Positions 1-8,271 of a DNA stretch of 64,000 bases are shown in pieces. The translations under genes and the position numbers were made by a program. The notes beneath the pieces are model-generated. The model searched no databases. It worked only from the letters and a program-made list of their open reading frames with translations, and was not told where the DNA came from. The DNA is from an uncultured Eubacteriales bacterium (GTDB lineage Bacteria > Bacillota > Clostridia > Lachnospirales > Lachnospiraceae). Location of the stretch: NCBI GenBank assembly GCA_900319795.1, contig ONPU01000005.1, positions 41,438 through 105,437 of the forward strand, in the 5' to 3' direction. How positions within the stretch are numbered: the first letter of the stretch is position 1; each line of letters begins with the position of its first letter.

Positions 1-1314
1 TCGGGTCTTGTGGGCGTCGCCTACATACTGGACGAACCGAGCATCGGTCTGCACCAAAGGGATAATGACAAGCTTCTTGCCACGCTGAAGAATCTCCGGG
101 ATCTCGGAAACTCGGTCATCGTCGTCGAACATGACGAAGATACGATCAGGGCAGCCGACCATGTTCTGGATATCGGGCCGGGAGCGGGAGAACACGGAGG
201 CACACTTGTCGCCCAAGGAACCGCCGAGGATTTGATGAAATGTCCGGAGTCGATTACGGGGCAGTACCTGAGCGGAAAAATGAAGATTCCCGTTCCGGCC
301 GTGCGCCGCGCTCCTTCGGGATGGCTGAAAGTAAGGGGAGCATCGGTCAACAATCTGAAAAAACTGGATGTGGATATTCCGACGGGGGTTTTCACCTGTG
401 TGACCGGCGTATCCGGGTCGGGAAAGAGCTCCCTCATCAATGAAGTTCTTTACAAACGGCTTGCGAGGGATCTGAACCGCGCGTACGAAAAACCCGGTAA
501 GCACAGGGAGATTTACGGGATCGACAAACTGGACAAGGTCATCAATATCGACCAGAGCCCGATCGGGCGGACGCCCCGCTCCAATCCGGCCACGTATACC
601 GGCGTGTTTGATCTGATCCGCGATTTGTTTGCCTCTACGCAGGACGCCAAAATGCGCGGATACAAGAAAGGACGTTTTTCATTTAACGTGAAGGGCGGCC
701 GCTGCGAAGCCTGCCAGGGAGACGGCATCATCAAGATCGAGATGCACTTTCTGCCGGATGTGTACGTGCCTTGTGAAGTATGCCACGGAAAGCGCTACAA
801 CCGCGAGACTCTGGATGTACGCTATAAGGGGAAGAGCATCTACGATGTTCTCGATATGACGGTGGAAGAAGCCCTGGAATTTTTTTCACACGTACCGAGG
901 ATCCGTGACAAGATTCAGACGCTCTATGACGTCGGACTGGGATATATTCGGCTCGGGCAGCCGTCTACGCAGCTGTCCGGAGGAGAGGCTCAGCGTATCA
1001 AACTCGCCTCGGAACTGTCACGCCGCGCTACCGGGAAGACGGTCTATATTCTGGACGAGCCGACAACGGGGCTTCATTTCGCGGACGTGCACAAGCTGAT
1101 TGAGATTATCAGGAGGCTCACGGATCAGGGGAATACGCTGATCGTGATTGAACACAATCTGGACGTCATCAAGACCGCGGACTATATCATCGATCTCGGA
1201 CCGGAAGGCGGAGACGGCGGAGGCAGGCTGATCGCCTGCGGGACGCCTGAGGAGGTCGCGGCAGTGGAAGAGTCCTATACCGGACAGTACCTGAAGCGGT
1301 ATCTGGTCCAGTAG
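1..1314 (+). CDS. uvrA: UvrABC excinuclease subunit A, 3' part
   Basis: ATPase damage sensor of nucleotide excision repair; with UvrB it finds bulky lesions. The reading frame is open from the first base, so the gene starts left of the window. Visible here are the Walker B region of the first ABC domain ([12 protein letters not shown]), the Walker A of the second ABC domain (GVSGSGKSS, about residue 134 of this fragment), a CxxC...CxxC zinc module (CEAC and CEVC), the LSGGEAQR signature and a second Walker B (LDEPTTGLH). The C-terminus is complete. About 437 codons remain of a protein usually near 940. The next gene, era, is 85 bp downstream on the same strand. Confidence 0.97.
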   Translation, partial: SGLVGVAYILDEPSIGLHQRDNDKLLATLKNLRDLGNSVIVVEHDEDTIRAADHVLDIGPGAGEHGGTLVAQGTAEDLMKCPESITGQYLSGKMKIPVPAVRRAPSGWLKVRGASVNNLKKLDVDIPTGVFTCVTGVSGSGKSSLINEVLYKRLARDLNRAYEKPGKHREIYGIDKLDKVINIDQSPIGRTPRSNPATYTGVFDLIRDLFASTQDAKMRGYKKGRFSFNVKGGRCEACQGDGIIKIEMHFLPDVYVPCEVCHGKRYNRETLDVRYKGKSIYDVLDMTVEEALEFFSHVPRIRDKIQTLYDVGLGYIRLGQPSTQLSGGEAQRIKLASELSRRATGKTVYILDEPTTGLHFADVHKLIEIIRRLTDQGNTLIVIEHNLDVIKTADYIIDLGPEGGDGGGRLIACGTPEEVAAVEESYTGQYLKRYLVQ

Positions 1315-1342
1315 GTTTTCGCTGCGCGGAAGCCGTCTAAAG

Positions 1343-1378
1343 TGTTTATACAATGATCTCAGGAAAACTTTTGGCAAG
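1343..1378 (+). repeat. Short segment shared with the upstream region of the sensor kinase
   Basis: The 16 bases from 1343 recur exactly at 8146-8161. Similarity continues for about 20 further bases, both copies ending in GGCAAG (1378 and 8182). Both lie in intergenic DNA. Here the segment falls between uvrA and era; at the other site it forms half of a perfect palindrome. Role unknown; a shared regulator site is one possibility. Confidence 0.4.
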
Positions 1379-1399
1379 CGTTACAAAGAAGAGGTAGAT

Positions 1400-2287
1400 A
1401 TGAATACAGGATATGTGGCGGTGATCGGCAGGCCGAATGTCGGAAAATCAACGCTTATGAACCATCTGATCGGGCAGAAGATCGCGATTACATCCGATCG
1501 TCCGCAGACGACACGGCAGCGGATTCAGACCGTCTATACGGATGAAAGAGGCCAGATCATCTTTCTGGACACTCCGGGATTTATAAGAAAAACCCGCAAT
1601 AAGCTGGGTGAATACATGCTGGAGACTTCTCTCGGCGTGCTGGGAGACGCGGATGTCATCTGCTGGCTGGTAGAGCCTTCCTCCCATATCGGAGAAGGGG
1701 ACAGAGAGATCGCGGAGGCGCTCGCGAAGGTGAAAAAGCCGATCCTCCTTTTGATTAATAAGACGGACACGGTACAGTATACTCAGCTGCTCGGCATCAT
1801 AGACAGCTGGAAGGACGTGCTCCATTTTGCGGAAATCCTGCCTGTGTCCGGTCTCAAAGGAGACGGCCTTAAGGAATTGACGGACGTGATTTTCCGCTAT
1901 CTTCCGGAAGGACCTCTTCTTTTCGATGAAGAGACGCTGACGGATCAGCCTGTCAGGGATATCGCCGCCGAGATTATTCGTGAAAAAGCTCTGAGAATGC
2001 TGAAAAATGAAGTCCCTCACGGGATCGCCGTAACGATCGAGCGCTTCCATGAAAGAGAGGACGGCCTGACAGAGATCGAAGCTTCCGTGATCTGTGAAAA
2101 GGACAGCCATAAGGGCATTATCATCGGCAAAGGCGGTCAGATGCTGAAAAAGATCGGAAGTGCCGCCCGCAGGGACATTGAGGAGCTGACGGGCGGAAAG
2201 GTGTTCCTGAAGCTGTTTGTGAAGGTGAGAAAAGACTGGCGGGATCAGGAACTGATGCTGAAGAATTTCGGATATCACCAGAAGTGA
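1400..2287 (+). CDS. era: GTPase Era
   Basis: Essential GTPase that binds the 3' end of 16S rRNA and helps mature the 30S subunit. The 295-residue product has the usual family length. The G1 loop (GRPNVGKST) is at the N-terminus, followed by G3 (DTPG) and G4 (NKTD), and a C-terminal KH RNA-binding domain with the GKGGQMLKKIG loop. The ATG follows a purine-rich stretch (aagaggt). It is followed by a hairpin and then recO, an order common in Clostridia. Confidence 0.97.
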   Translation: MNTGYVAVIGRPNVGKSTLMNHLIGQKIAITSDRPQTTRQRIQTVYTDERGQIIFLDTPGFIRKTRNKLGEYMLETSLGVLGDADVICWLVEPSSHIGEGDREIAEALAKVKKPILLLINKTDTVQYTQLLGIIDSWKDVLHFAEILPVSGLKGDGLKELTDVIFRYLPEGPLLFDEETLTDQPVRDIAAEIIREKALRMLKNEVPHGIAVTIERFHEREDGLTEIEASVICEKDSHKGIIIGKGGQMLKKIGSAARRDIEELTGGKVFLKLFVKVRKDWRDQELMLKNFGYHQK

Positions 2288-2291
2288 CCAT

Positions 2292-2324
2292 GTGCACCAA
2301 AGGTGCCTGACCCCTTTGGTGCAC
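2292..2324. repeat. Perfect 12-bp inverted repeat between era and recO
   Basis: GTGCACCAAAGG (2292-2303) is the exact reverse complement of 2313-2324, with a 9-nt loop. No T-run follows, so it is not a normal intrinsic terminator. It starts five bases after the era stop and ends 16 bases before the recO start. It resembles the REP-like palindromes found between Firmicute genes, but only one copy was noticed in this window. Confidence 0.6.
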
Positions 2325-2340
2325 TGAGAGTGAATGGAAG

Positions 2341-2997
2341 ATGCGGGATACAGTCACACTGCGCGGAGTTGTCATAAGGACGCAGCCAATCGGAGAATAT
2401 GATAAAAGACTGGTGATTCTGACGCGTGAACGCGGAAAAATCACCGCTTTCGCGCGCGGTGTAAGAAGAGCGAAAAGTCCTCTCATCGCGGCAGTGAATC
2501 CTTTTGTATTTGCTGAGTTCGCTCTTTACGAGGGCAGGGACAGCTATACACTGGCCGGCGCGGAAGTAAAGGAGTATTTCTCGGATCTGGCCAGGATGAT
2601 GCCGGCTGTATTCTACGGGTATTATGTACTTGAGATGGCAGAGTACTTCGGACAGGAAGGGCTGGAGGCCTTTGATACGGTGGACCTCATCTATGTGACG
2701 CTGAAAGCATTGATGAAAGGCAGTCTTGACCCGGATCTTATTCGGAGTATTTATGAGATTCGGAGCTTTGCGATCAACGGGGTGTACGCGGTCCCGGAGC
2801 AGAATGAAATCGGAGATGATCACATATGGAAAGCGTTCTGGTGGGCAGCGGCAGCTCCCTTTAAGAAACTCTATTCCTTTGCGTCTGATCCACAGATAGA
2901 GAAAGCAATGATCGCGGAAGCTGAGCGTGTCAGAGAGAGAAATGTAGACCGGCGATTCAAGACACTCGATATGATCGAGGGGATGTGCTCCGAATAA
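2341..2997 (+). CDS. recO: DNA repair protein RecO, short form lacking the zinc-binding loop
   Basis: RecO loads RecA onto SSB-coated gaps together with RecR. The N-terminal OB-fold is clear (residues 1-80: LRGVVIRTQPIGEYDKRLVI, then GKITAFARGVRRAKS). The helical C-terminal part ends with the conserved DRRFKTLDMIE. At 218 residues it is about 30 shorter than usual. The CxxC...CxxC cluster normally found in the middle of the C-terminal domain is absent: after INGVYAV the sequence passes directly into the helix PFKKLYSF. The frame is intact. Family assignment is firm; whether the protein lost zinc or is partly impaired is unknown. Confidence 0.88.
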   Translation: MRDTVTLRGVVIRTQPIGEYDKRLVILTRERGKITAFARGVRRAKSPLIAAVNPFVFAEFALYEGRDSYTLAGAEVKEYFSDLARMMPAVFYGYYVLEMAEYFGQEGLEAFDTVDLIYVTLKALMKGSLDPDLIRSIYEIRSFAINGVYAVPEQNEIGDDHIWKAFWWAAAAPFKKLYSFASDPQIEKAMIAEAERVRERNVDRRFKTLDMIEGMCSE

Positions 2998-3040
2998 ACC
3001 GGTTGAGAACCGAATTCAACTGTTGGTTTCCGGAAATGAG

Positions 3041-3069
3041 TTGCCACAGTTGTTCAATTGGCATATACT
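3041..3069 (+). promoter_or_regulatory. Predicted sigma-A promoter of desulfoferrodoxin
   Basis: TTGCCA (3041-3046), a 17-bp spacer and TATACT (3064-3069), 26 bp before the start codon. Two 7-bp arms, CAACTGT (3017-3023) and ACAGTTG (3046-3052), flank and overlap the -35, which could be an operator. Confidence 0.6.
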
Positions 3070-3094
3070 TAAAGAAAAAAAGGAGGCTTTAAAG

Positions 3095-3469
3095 ATGAGA
3101 GTATTTAAATGTTCAAAATGCGGAAACATGCTTTTTGCCGTTATTCATCATTGCGACGGAGTGACCTGCTGCGGTGAAAAAATGGAGATCCTTGAAGCCG
3201 GAGTGACGGATGGAGCGCTTGAAAAACATGTTCCTGCCGTTAGCGTTGACGGGAAGAACATTGCCGTTACCGTGGGAGAAGTAGAACATCCGATGCTGGA
3301 AGCCCATTATATTCAGTGGATCGCGCTTGAGACAAAGAAGGGCATTGCGGTTCGCAGACTCGAGGCTGGTCAGGAACCGAAGGCTGCATTTACCGTGGCG
3401 GATGATGATGAAGCCGTGGCTGTGTATGAATACTGCAATCTGCATGGTCTGTGGAAGAAAGAACTGTAA
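3095..3469 (+). CDS. dfx: Desulfoferrodoxin (superoxide reductase, two-iron class)
   Basis: Reduces superoxide to hydrogen peroxide without making oxygen; typical of anaerobes. The 124-residue product has an N-terminal desulforedoxin rubredoxin-like iron site (CSKC at residues 6-9, then a CC pair). The catalytic Fe(His)4Cys domain follows, with ligands in EKHVP, EHPM, EAHYIQW and YEYCNLHGLW. An in-frame extension to 3023 exists, but the ATG at 3095 has the strong AAGGAGG site and matches family N-termini. It has its own predicted promoter and sits between recO and a secreted protein. Confidence 0.95.
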   Translation: MRVFKCSKCGNMLFAVIHHCDGVTCCGEKMEILEAGVTDGALEKHVPAVSVDGKNIAVTVGEVEHPMLEAHYIQWIALETKKGIAVRRLEAGQEPKAAFTVADDDEAVAVYEYCNLHGLWKKEL

Positions 3470-3494
3470 ATTGAACACTGAGAAAGGGTTTCGT

Positions 3495-4703
3495 ATGAGG
3501 AGAGGTTTCATCTTTTTACTTACTGCAATACTTGCCATGCTTGTCTTTGCGATTCCGGTATCGGCGGACGAGACCTGCAAGGCTGAGGAATACCTGGAAA
3601 CGTATTTCAATATTACAATTCCCGAAGAATACACACTGGAAACTGCCAATGAGGTGCTCACGTCCTTAGGCGCGGAACCGATCGAGGGAGAGGAGTTCTC
3701 GGAAGAAGCAGTTGTGAAAGCGGGTTTGAAACTGGCAGGTCTTGACGAACTTGCGCAGACCTATATCAATGAAGAGGCTCCGGAAAAGGCGGCAGAGGTT
3801 CTTAAAGAATACGATATTACGTGCGCGGAAGAGTTTGCGCCGTACGTAGCGTGCGCGCAGGATCTCGGACTCCTCGAAGGTGATGACATTACGGATTTTC
3901 TGTACCACTGTGTTGAGCTTGGCGGGAAGGGCCGTCACTATATCGGGCGTGTTTCGGATAGTGAGATTCTCAGCAAGGTCAATTCTGATTTGAACAGCTT
4001 CAGCATCTTCAGCGAAGAAGAACTGAACGATCTTGGTACATCGATCGTTCTGGACGGTGCCGCGACAGGATATAATCTGAAATATTCCGGCTACGACGCT
4101 CATTTTCTCGATAAGTATACGCTCAAATACGGGCACAGTGATATCAGACATGCAGTCCAGCTGATCGGCCTTCTTCGAAGTGAGAAGATGGATGCCTATA
4201 TCCAGATTGAGCCGAAGGTATCTGTTTATGAGTATATGATGGACTGGGGCGATCCGGGGGACCCGACACCCACCTATGAAGTCCGCGAGGTCGATGAGAA
4301 CCGTTATCTGTGCTATGCGGTCGAATACGATCTGGAGATCGAATTTGATACGACAGAAGAGAAAGAAGCATTCCACGGGATCATTGAACGCTATGCCAAG
4401 AAATATGACGACCGTGTGGATGAGGACGGCAATATCACGAAAAAGCTTCTTGCCGAGTCGTGGTGGCAGCCGCTTTACAGTTCCTACACACCGATGGAGA
4501 ATGAAGAGTTCGGAGAGCTGACGGAAAATGTCATATACGACGCGGACGGAAATTATTCGATTCATTCGTTCACACTTCCCGAGGATGCGGAAAAAATAGC
4601 GGAAGAGACCGGGAAAATAGCTCCGGACCTGAAAGTCGGAACAGCCACGATCTATGTCAACCCCGCGTTTATGCGCTATATTAAAAATGAAGACCATCAG
4701 TAA
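3495..4703 (+). CDS. Exported protein of unknown function
   Basis: A 402-residue protein with a signal peptide (MRRGFIFLL, hydrophobic core, VSADE cleavage region). I do not recognise the family. The mature part is acidic, without obvious repeats or membrane segments. A stretch near residues 210-240 (GHSDIRHAVQLIGLLRSE, then DAYIQIE) recalls the core helix and strand of transglutaminase-like folds, but the catalytic Cys is not where it would be expected; this is only an impression. The ATG at 3495 follows GAGAAAGGG. An in-frame upstream extension overlaps dfx and would bury the signal peptide. A terminator follows directly. Confidence 0.75.
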   Translation: MRRGFIFLLTAILAMLVFAIPVSADETCKAEEYLETYFNITIPEEYTLETANEVLTSLGAEPIEGEEFSEEAVVKAGLKLAGLDELAQTYINEEAPEKAAEVLKEYDITCAEEFAPYVACAQDLGLLEGDDITDFLYHCVELGGKGRHYIGRVSDSEILSKVNSDLNSFSIFSEEELNDLGTSIVLDGAATGYNLKYSGYDAHFLDKYTLKYGHSDIRHAVQLIGLLRSEKMDAYIQIEPKVSVYEYMMDWGDPGDPTPTYEVREVDENRYLCYAVEYDLEIEFDTTEEKEAFHGIIERYAKKYDDRVDEDGNITKKLLAESWWQPLYSSYTPMENEEFGELTENVIYDADGNYSIHSFTLPEDAEKIAEETGKIAPDLKVGTATIYVNPAFMRYIKNEDHQ

Positions 4704-4705
4704 GA

Positions 4706-4738
4706 CAAAAAAGATCCCCGAATCAGGGGATCTTTTTT
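4706..4738. terminator. Bidirectional intrinsic terminator
   Basis: Stem AAGATCCCC / GGGGATCTT with loop GAATCA, an A-run before and a T-run after. It separates the convergent secreted-protein gene and the SGNH hydrolase gene and should work for both. Confidence 0.9.
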
Positions 4739-4764
4739 GACGTCTGAATGACAGGATGATTGCA

Positions 4765-5418
4765 TTAAAGAGCAATAAGGAAATTGCGCAGCAGGCGATA
4801 GATACGCGCGTGGCCGTCATCGTTCGGATGGAGGCCGTCGACTGTGTAGCGGTACATCAGTCCTTCCTCCGCAGGCTGAATGCCGCTTAGCGTATAGAGA
4901 TCCAGAACCGGAAGCGCGTAGTAGGCGGCGACTTCGCGGATGATCCGGACATAGTCACCGAGACAGCCGACATTGCGCACACCTAATCCGTTAACGTTCT
5001 GGTGTTCCATCGCATAATGGATTGGCGTCATAATAACGATTTCCGCCTCCGGGTACCGCGCCAGCAGCTTCTGATACAGACAGTGCAGAGCACCGTAAAA
5101 TGTATCTTCGGTCCGGTCTGTCATCCGTCCCAAAGGAGCGTCCCCGTGCCCGTAATCGTTGGTCCCTCCAAAAACCACAATCACGTCGGCATCGGGATCC
5201 ATGTCGCCGACTCTGCCCGGGAAGTTCAGATCCCATCTCGGTTCGGGAGAAGGGACGCGCTGTCTGGCAATTCTCGTGCCGCCGATTCCATATCCGCGCG
5301 CGATGACTCCGTCATTGTCCGCGAGCAGCTTCCAGTAGACGCGGTCAATCGATGAAGCACCGTATCCTTCGGTAATGCTGTCTCCGAGAAAGTTGATTTT
5401 TGTTCCTCTCAGTTCCAT
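4765..5418 (-). CDS. SGNH/GDSL-family hydrolase
   Basis: Esterase-type serine hydrolase, 217 residues. Block I is GDSITEG (Ser14), the GTND block III is near residue 87, and DGLHPND near residue 200 supplies the catalytic Asp and His. No signal peptide, so probably cytoplasmic. Substrate unknown; related enzymes act on acetyl esters of sugars or on lysophospholipids. The ATG is preceded by GAAAGGAC. It is transcribed alone, divergent from degV and convergent with the secreted-protein gene. Confidence 0.9.
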   Translation of the reverse strand: MELRGTKINFLGDSITEGYGASSIDRVYWKLLADNDGVIARGYGIGGTRIARQRVPSPEPRWDLNFPGRVGDMDPDADVIVVFGGTNDYGHGDAPLGRMTDRTEDTFYGALHCLYQKLLARYPEAEIVIMTPIHYAMEHQNVNGLGVRNVGCLGDYVRIIREVAAYYALPVLDLYTLSGIQPAEEGLMYRYTVDGLHPNDDGHARIYRLLRNFLIAL

Positions 5419-5443
5419 AACTGTCCTTTCTTTTTAAACGACA

Positions 5444-5481
5444 CGAACTGTTAAAATGCTTTTTGTGTGTGCCGAACTGTT
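5444..5481. repeat. Direct repeat upstream of the SGNH hydrolase
   Basis: CGAACTGTT occurs at 5444-5452 and 5473-5481, 29 bp apart, between the predicted promoter and the start codon of the hydrolase. Could be a regulator site; no known consensus recognised. Confidence 0.35.
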
Positions 5482-5491
5482 TTCCATCTTA

Positions 5492-5521
5492 TTTTTACAA
5501 TCTTCCAAATATGAATGTCAA
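5492..5521 (-). promoter_or_regulatory. Predicted promoter of the SGNH hydrolase
   Basis: On the minus strand, consensus TTGACA (5521-5516), an 18-bp spacer and TAAAAA (5497-5492). About 75 bp upstream of the ATG. Confidence 0.5.
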
Positions 5522-5553
5522 TGATGAATGATCGATACGGTTTTAAAAACCAG

Positions 5554-5582
5554 ATGACAAGGGGAACGGAACTTGCTATAAT
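5554..5582 (+). promoter_or_regulatory. Predicted sigma-A promoter of degV
   Basis: ATGACA (5554-5559), 17-bp spacer, TATAAT (5577-5582) with an extended -10 TG. Transcription would start near 5589, leaving an 80-nt leader. Confidence 0.75.
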
Positions 5583-5669
5583 GGGTTCGAAAAATACTTT
5601 GCTCTTTAATGATTTGAGAGTGATCAGTGCGATGATGCAATCATTTTGCAATAAAGACTGAAAGGTTTA

Positions 5670-6560
5670 ATGATGGACGATTATATTATCAGTTGTTGTT
5701 CCACAGTTGATTCGGACAAGCAGTGGGCTGAGGAAAAAGGTGTTGCGGTAGCACATTTTCATCTTTATCTGGGAGACGATGAATATCTGGACGATTTCTA
5801 TCAGTCGATTACTCCGAACGAGCTGTTCTCCAGAATGCTGGCCGGAGAGATGTCCAGAACATCTCAGGTGAATACGGAAGAATACTGCGAACTGTGGGAA
5901 CCGTATCTGAAAGAGGGGAAGAATATCCTGCACCTTACGCTTTCAAGCGGAATATCCGGTACAGTCAATTCCGCGCTGACTGCCGCGGATCTTTTGAAGG
6001 ACCGTTATCCGGAGCGGACTGTCCGGGTGATCGATTCGCTTTGCGCGTCCGGAGGTTATGCCCTTTTGGTAGATAAAGCCGCGGAGCTCAGGGACAGCGG
6101 CATGGGCTTTCAGGAACTGGGAGACTGGGTGGAAGAGCATAAGCTGAATGTCCTGCATCTTGTCGGTACAACCGATCTGACATTTTTTATCCGCGGAGGA
6201 CGTATTTCCAAAACGGCGGGATTTTTCGGAAAAGCTTTAAATATCTGCCCGTATATTGAAGTCGACCAGAACGGAAAACTGGCAGTTCTCGGAAAAGTCC
6301 GCACAAAAAACAAGGTTTTTAAAAAGATCCTGGAAAATATGGAGGAACGTGCAGAAGACGGACTGAATTACAGCGGAAAGGCCTACATCGGCCATTCCGA
6401 GCGTCCGGAAGATGCCATACTGTTAAAGAAGATGGTAGCAGAGACGTTCCCTCATCTTGCCGAAGAACCCCGGATCTATCCGATCGGGGCGACGATCGGG
6501 TGCCATACAGGCCCCGGGACACTGACTCTGTTCTGCTTCGGGAAGAAGAGAGACTTCTGA
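5670..6560 (+). CDS. DegV-family fatty-acid-binding protein
   Basis: DegV/FakB-type proteins bind a fatty acid and present it to the kinase FakA. The 296-residue product has the family marks: an early Ser/Thr pocket (CCSTVDSD), TSQV, LSSGISGT, FIRGGRISK and the C-terminal IGATIGCHTGPGTL. Two adjacent ATGs could start it (5670 or 5673). No fakA gene is nearby. Its stop codon touches the stop of the convergent kinase gene with no intervening base. Confidence 0.92.
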   Translation: MMDDYIISCCSTVDSDKQWAEEKGVAVAHFHLYLGDDEYLDDFYQSITPNELFSRMLAGEMSRTSQVNTEEYCELWEPYLKEGKNILHLTLSSGISGTVNSALTAADLLKDRYPERTVRVIDSLCASGGYALLVDKAAELRDSGMGFQELGDWVEEHKLNVLHLVGTTDLTFFIRGGRISKTAGFFGKALNICPYIEVDQNGKLAVLGKVRTKNKVFKKILENMEERAEDGLNYSGKAYIGHSERPEDAILLKKMVAETFPHLAEEPRIYPIGATIGCHTGPGTLTLFCFGKKRDF

Positions 6561-8087
6561 TTACGCGCTCTCTTCTCCGCAAAGTTCCAGTTCGAACCAG
6601 AATGCGACGCCCTGCTCCAGATTGACGGCGCCGCATTTTTGATTATGTCCTTCCATAATCGCGCGGACGATGGACAGTCCGATACCGGACCCTCCGTATT
6701 CTCTGGTTCTGGCTTTATCCACTTTGTAGAATTTTTCAAACACGTGCGGAAGATCCGCTTCCGGGATCGGCTGTCCGGTATTGAATACCGTCACACGCAC
6801 GTGTTTCTTATCGATCATATCGAAGCTGATCTCGATGATCTTTTCGCCGTCGATATGGTGTACGGCGTTGCTCAGATAATTGGTCAGCACTTCCTCAATC
6901 TTGAATTCATCTCCCCAGACCGGAAGAGGCGCGTCATAGTTGAATTGGACGTTTGCTTCCGCTTCTTCGATCATAATCTGCATGCCGCTGATGACCCCCT
7001 TCGTCAGGACGGTGAGATCAAAACGTTCCAGCTGAACCGGGTCATTTCCGAATTCAAGCTGATTCAGCGTAAGCAGTTTTCGAACCATCATGTTCATTTT
7101 TTCCGCTTCGTCAATGATCACTTCCGTATAGAAATCCCTGCTTTCGGGATCGTCCGCTACCTCGCGAAGGCCTTCCGCGTAGCCCTGAATCAGGGCGATC
7201 GGGGTTTTCAGCTCATGCGATACGTTGTTCAGGAACTCCTTGCGGATTTCATCCACGCGGCTCTTTCGTTCATTGTCTTTCAGAAGCTCCGTATTGGCGG
7301 ACTTCAATTCGGAAATGGACTTTTCCAGAGCGTCGCTCATCTTGTTGAAGTTCCGGCCGAGCTCGCCGATTTCATTTTGCTCATTGCCGCTGTACCGCGC
7401 GTTGAAGTCCTGCGCGGCCATGCGTTTTGACAGAATGCTCAGTTCTGTGATCGGTTTCGTGTAGCGATTGGCTGCAATCCAGATGAGGATTGCGGAGATC
7501 AGAAGGACGATGATGCCGATGATCATCAGGAACCGAAGCGTGATGCGGGCTACGGATTTCATACTCTGCAGAGGGGTCTGGAGGTAGCACCAATAGCCGT
7601 TGTCCAGCATCCCCCAAAGTTCGAGGTAATTGGTCCGGATTTTCTGCTCAGCGCTCTCCTGGATCATGTAGGTTTCATGCTGTTCCACGATCCGAATATC
7701 ATCGGTGAAAAATCCGGAATAGAAACCGAAGAGGCGGACAATCGCATTCTCCGGATTTCTGCTGGTAGAGGAGATCAGCTGGAAATCCGAGTCGCAAAGG
7801 GTAATATTGATGTTTTGCTGCTCGGAAAAGTGCGCGATTTCATCTTCCAGATCGTCATATTCCGCCGAGGTCTGGTCCAGGCTGTTCCAGATCGTTTTCA
7901 GCTGGATGGTTTTCTGGAATTTGTAAAATGGCTCGAGGCCGAATATGGCGGCCAGGCCGATTGCGAGGAGCGCAAACAGGATCATTGCGCTTAGGATCAG
8001 GGAGAGTTCGGTGCGCATCGAATAGCGGTGGCGCGATCTTCCCGAATAATGCTTTCTTTTATTTTTGACAGTAGTTTTTCCGGCCAT
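6561..8087 (-). CDS. Orphan membrane sensor histidine kinase
   Basis: About 508 residues. Order: a basic N-terminal tail, TM1 (about 28-50), an extracytoplasmic sensor region of about 130 residues with no recognised fold, TM2 (about 183-206), HAMP, HisKA with the phospho-acceptor in NVSHELKTP (His291), then HATPase_c with an N-box (SNAVHH) and GGSGIGLS. No response regulator gene is adjacent, which is unusual because such kinases are normally co-transcribed with one. The ATG at 8087 is preferred because GAGAAG lies about 8 nt upstream; a GTG three codons earlier (8096) is possible. The upstream gene on the same strand is the acyl-CoA-synthetase-like ligase, 184 bp away. Confidence 0.93.
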   Translation of the reverse strand: MAGKTTVKNKRKHYSGRSRHRYSMRTELSLILSAMILFALLAIGLAAIFGLEPFYKFQKTIQLKTIWNSLDQTSAEYDDLEDEIAHFSEQQNINITLCDSDFQLISSTSRNPENAIVRLFGFYSGFFTDDIRIVEQHETYMIQESAEQKIRTNYLELWGMLDNGYWCYLQTPLQSMKSVARITLRFLMIIGIIVLLISAILIWIAANRYTKPITELSILSKRMAAQDFNARYSGNEQNEIGELGRNFNKMSDALEKSISELKSANTELLKDNERKSRVDEIRKEFLNNVSHELKTPIALIQGYAEGLREVADDPESRDFYTEVIIDEAEKMNMMVRKLLTLNQLEFGNDPVQLERFDLTVLTKGVISGMQIMIEEAEANVQFNYDAPLPVWGDEFKIEEVLTNYLSNAVHHIDGEKIIEISFDMIDKKHVRVTVFNTGQPIPEADLPHVFEKFYKVDKARTREYGGSGIGLSIVRAIMEGHNQKCGAVNLEQGVAFWFELELCGEESA

Positions 8088-8139
8088 GGTGAACACTTCT
8101 CTGCTATTAGGTATTGCTGAGCCGATAGTTTTACTACGA

Positions 8140-8161
8140 GATCATTGTTTATACAATGATC
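8140..8161. promoter_or_regulatory. Palindromic operator-like site upstream of the sensor kinase
   Basis: GATCATTGT (8140-8148), a TTAT spacer and ACAATGATC (8153-8161): a perfect 9-bp dyad, 53 bp from the kinase start. The right half and the bases to its right match 1343-1378 upstream of era. Likely a repressor or activator site; the protein is unknown. Confidence 0.45.
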
Positions 8162-8271
8162 CACGAAAGTACTTCCGGCAAGATCTGCTATATAATACAG
8201 AATTTTACAGAGAAAAAACTATCACAGATCGGAAAGTGATTCAAGAATTCGCCGGAAAAGTCACACATTGT

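Noticed and set aside
1448-2278. Long minus-strand frame antisense to era
   Set aside because: Shadow of era; no family features.
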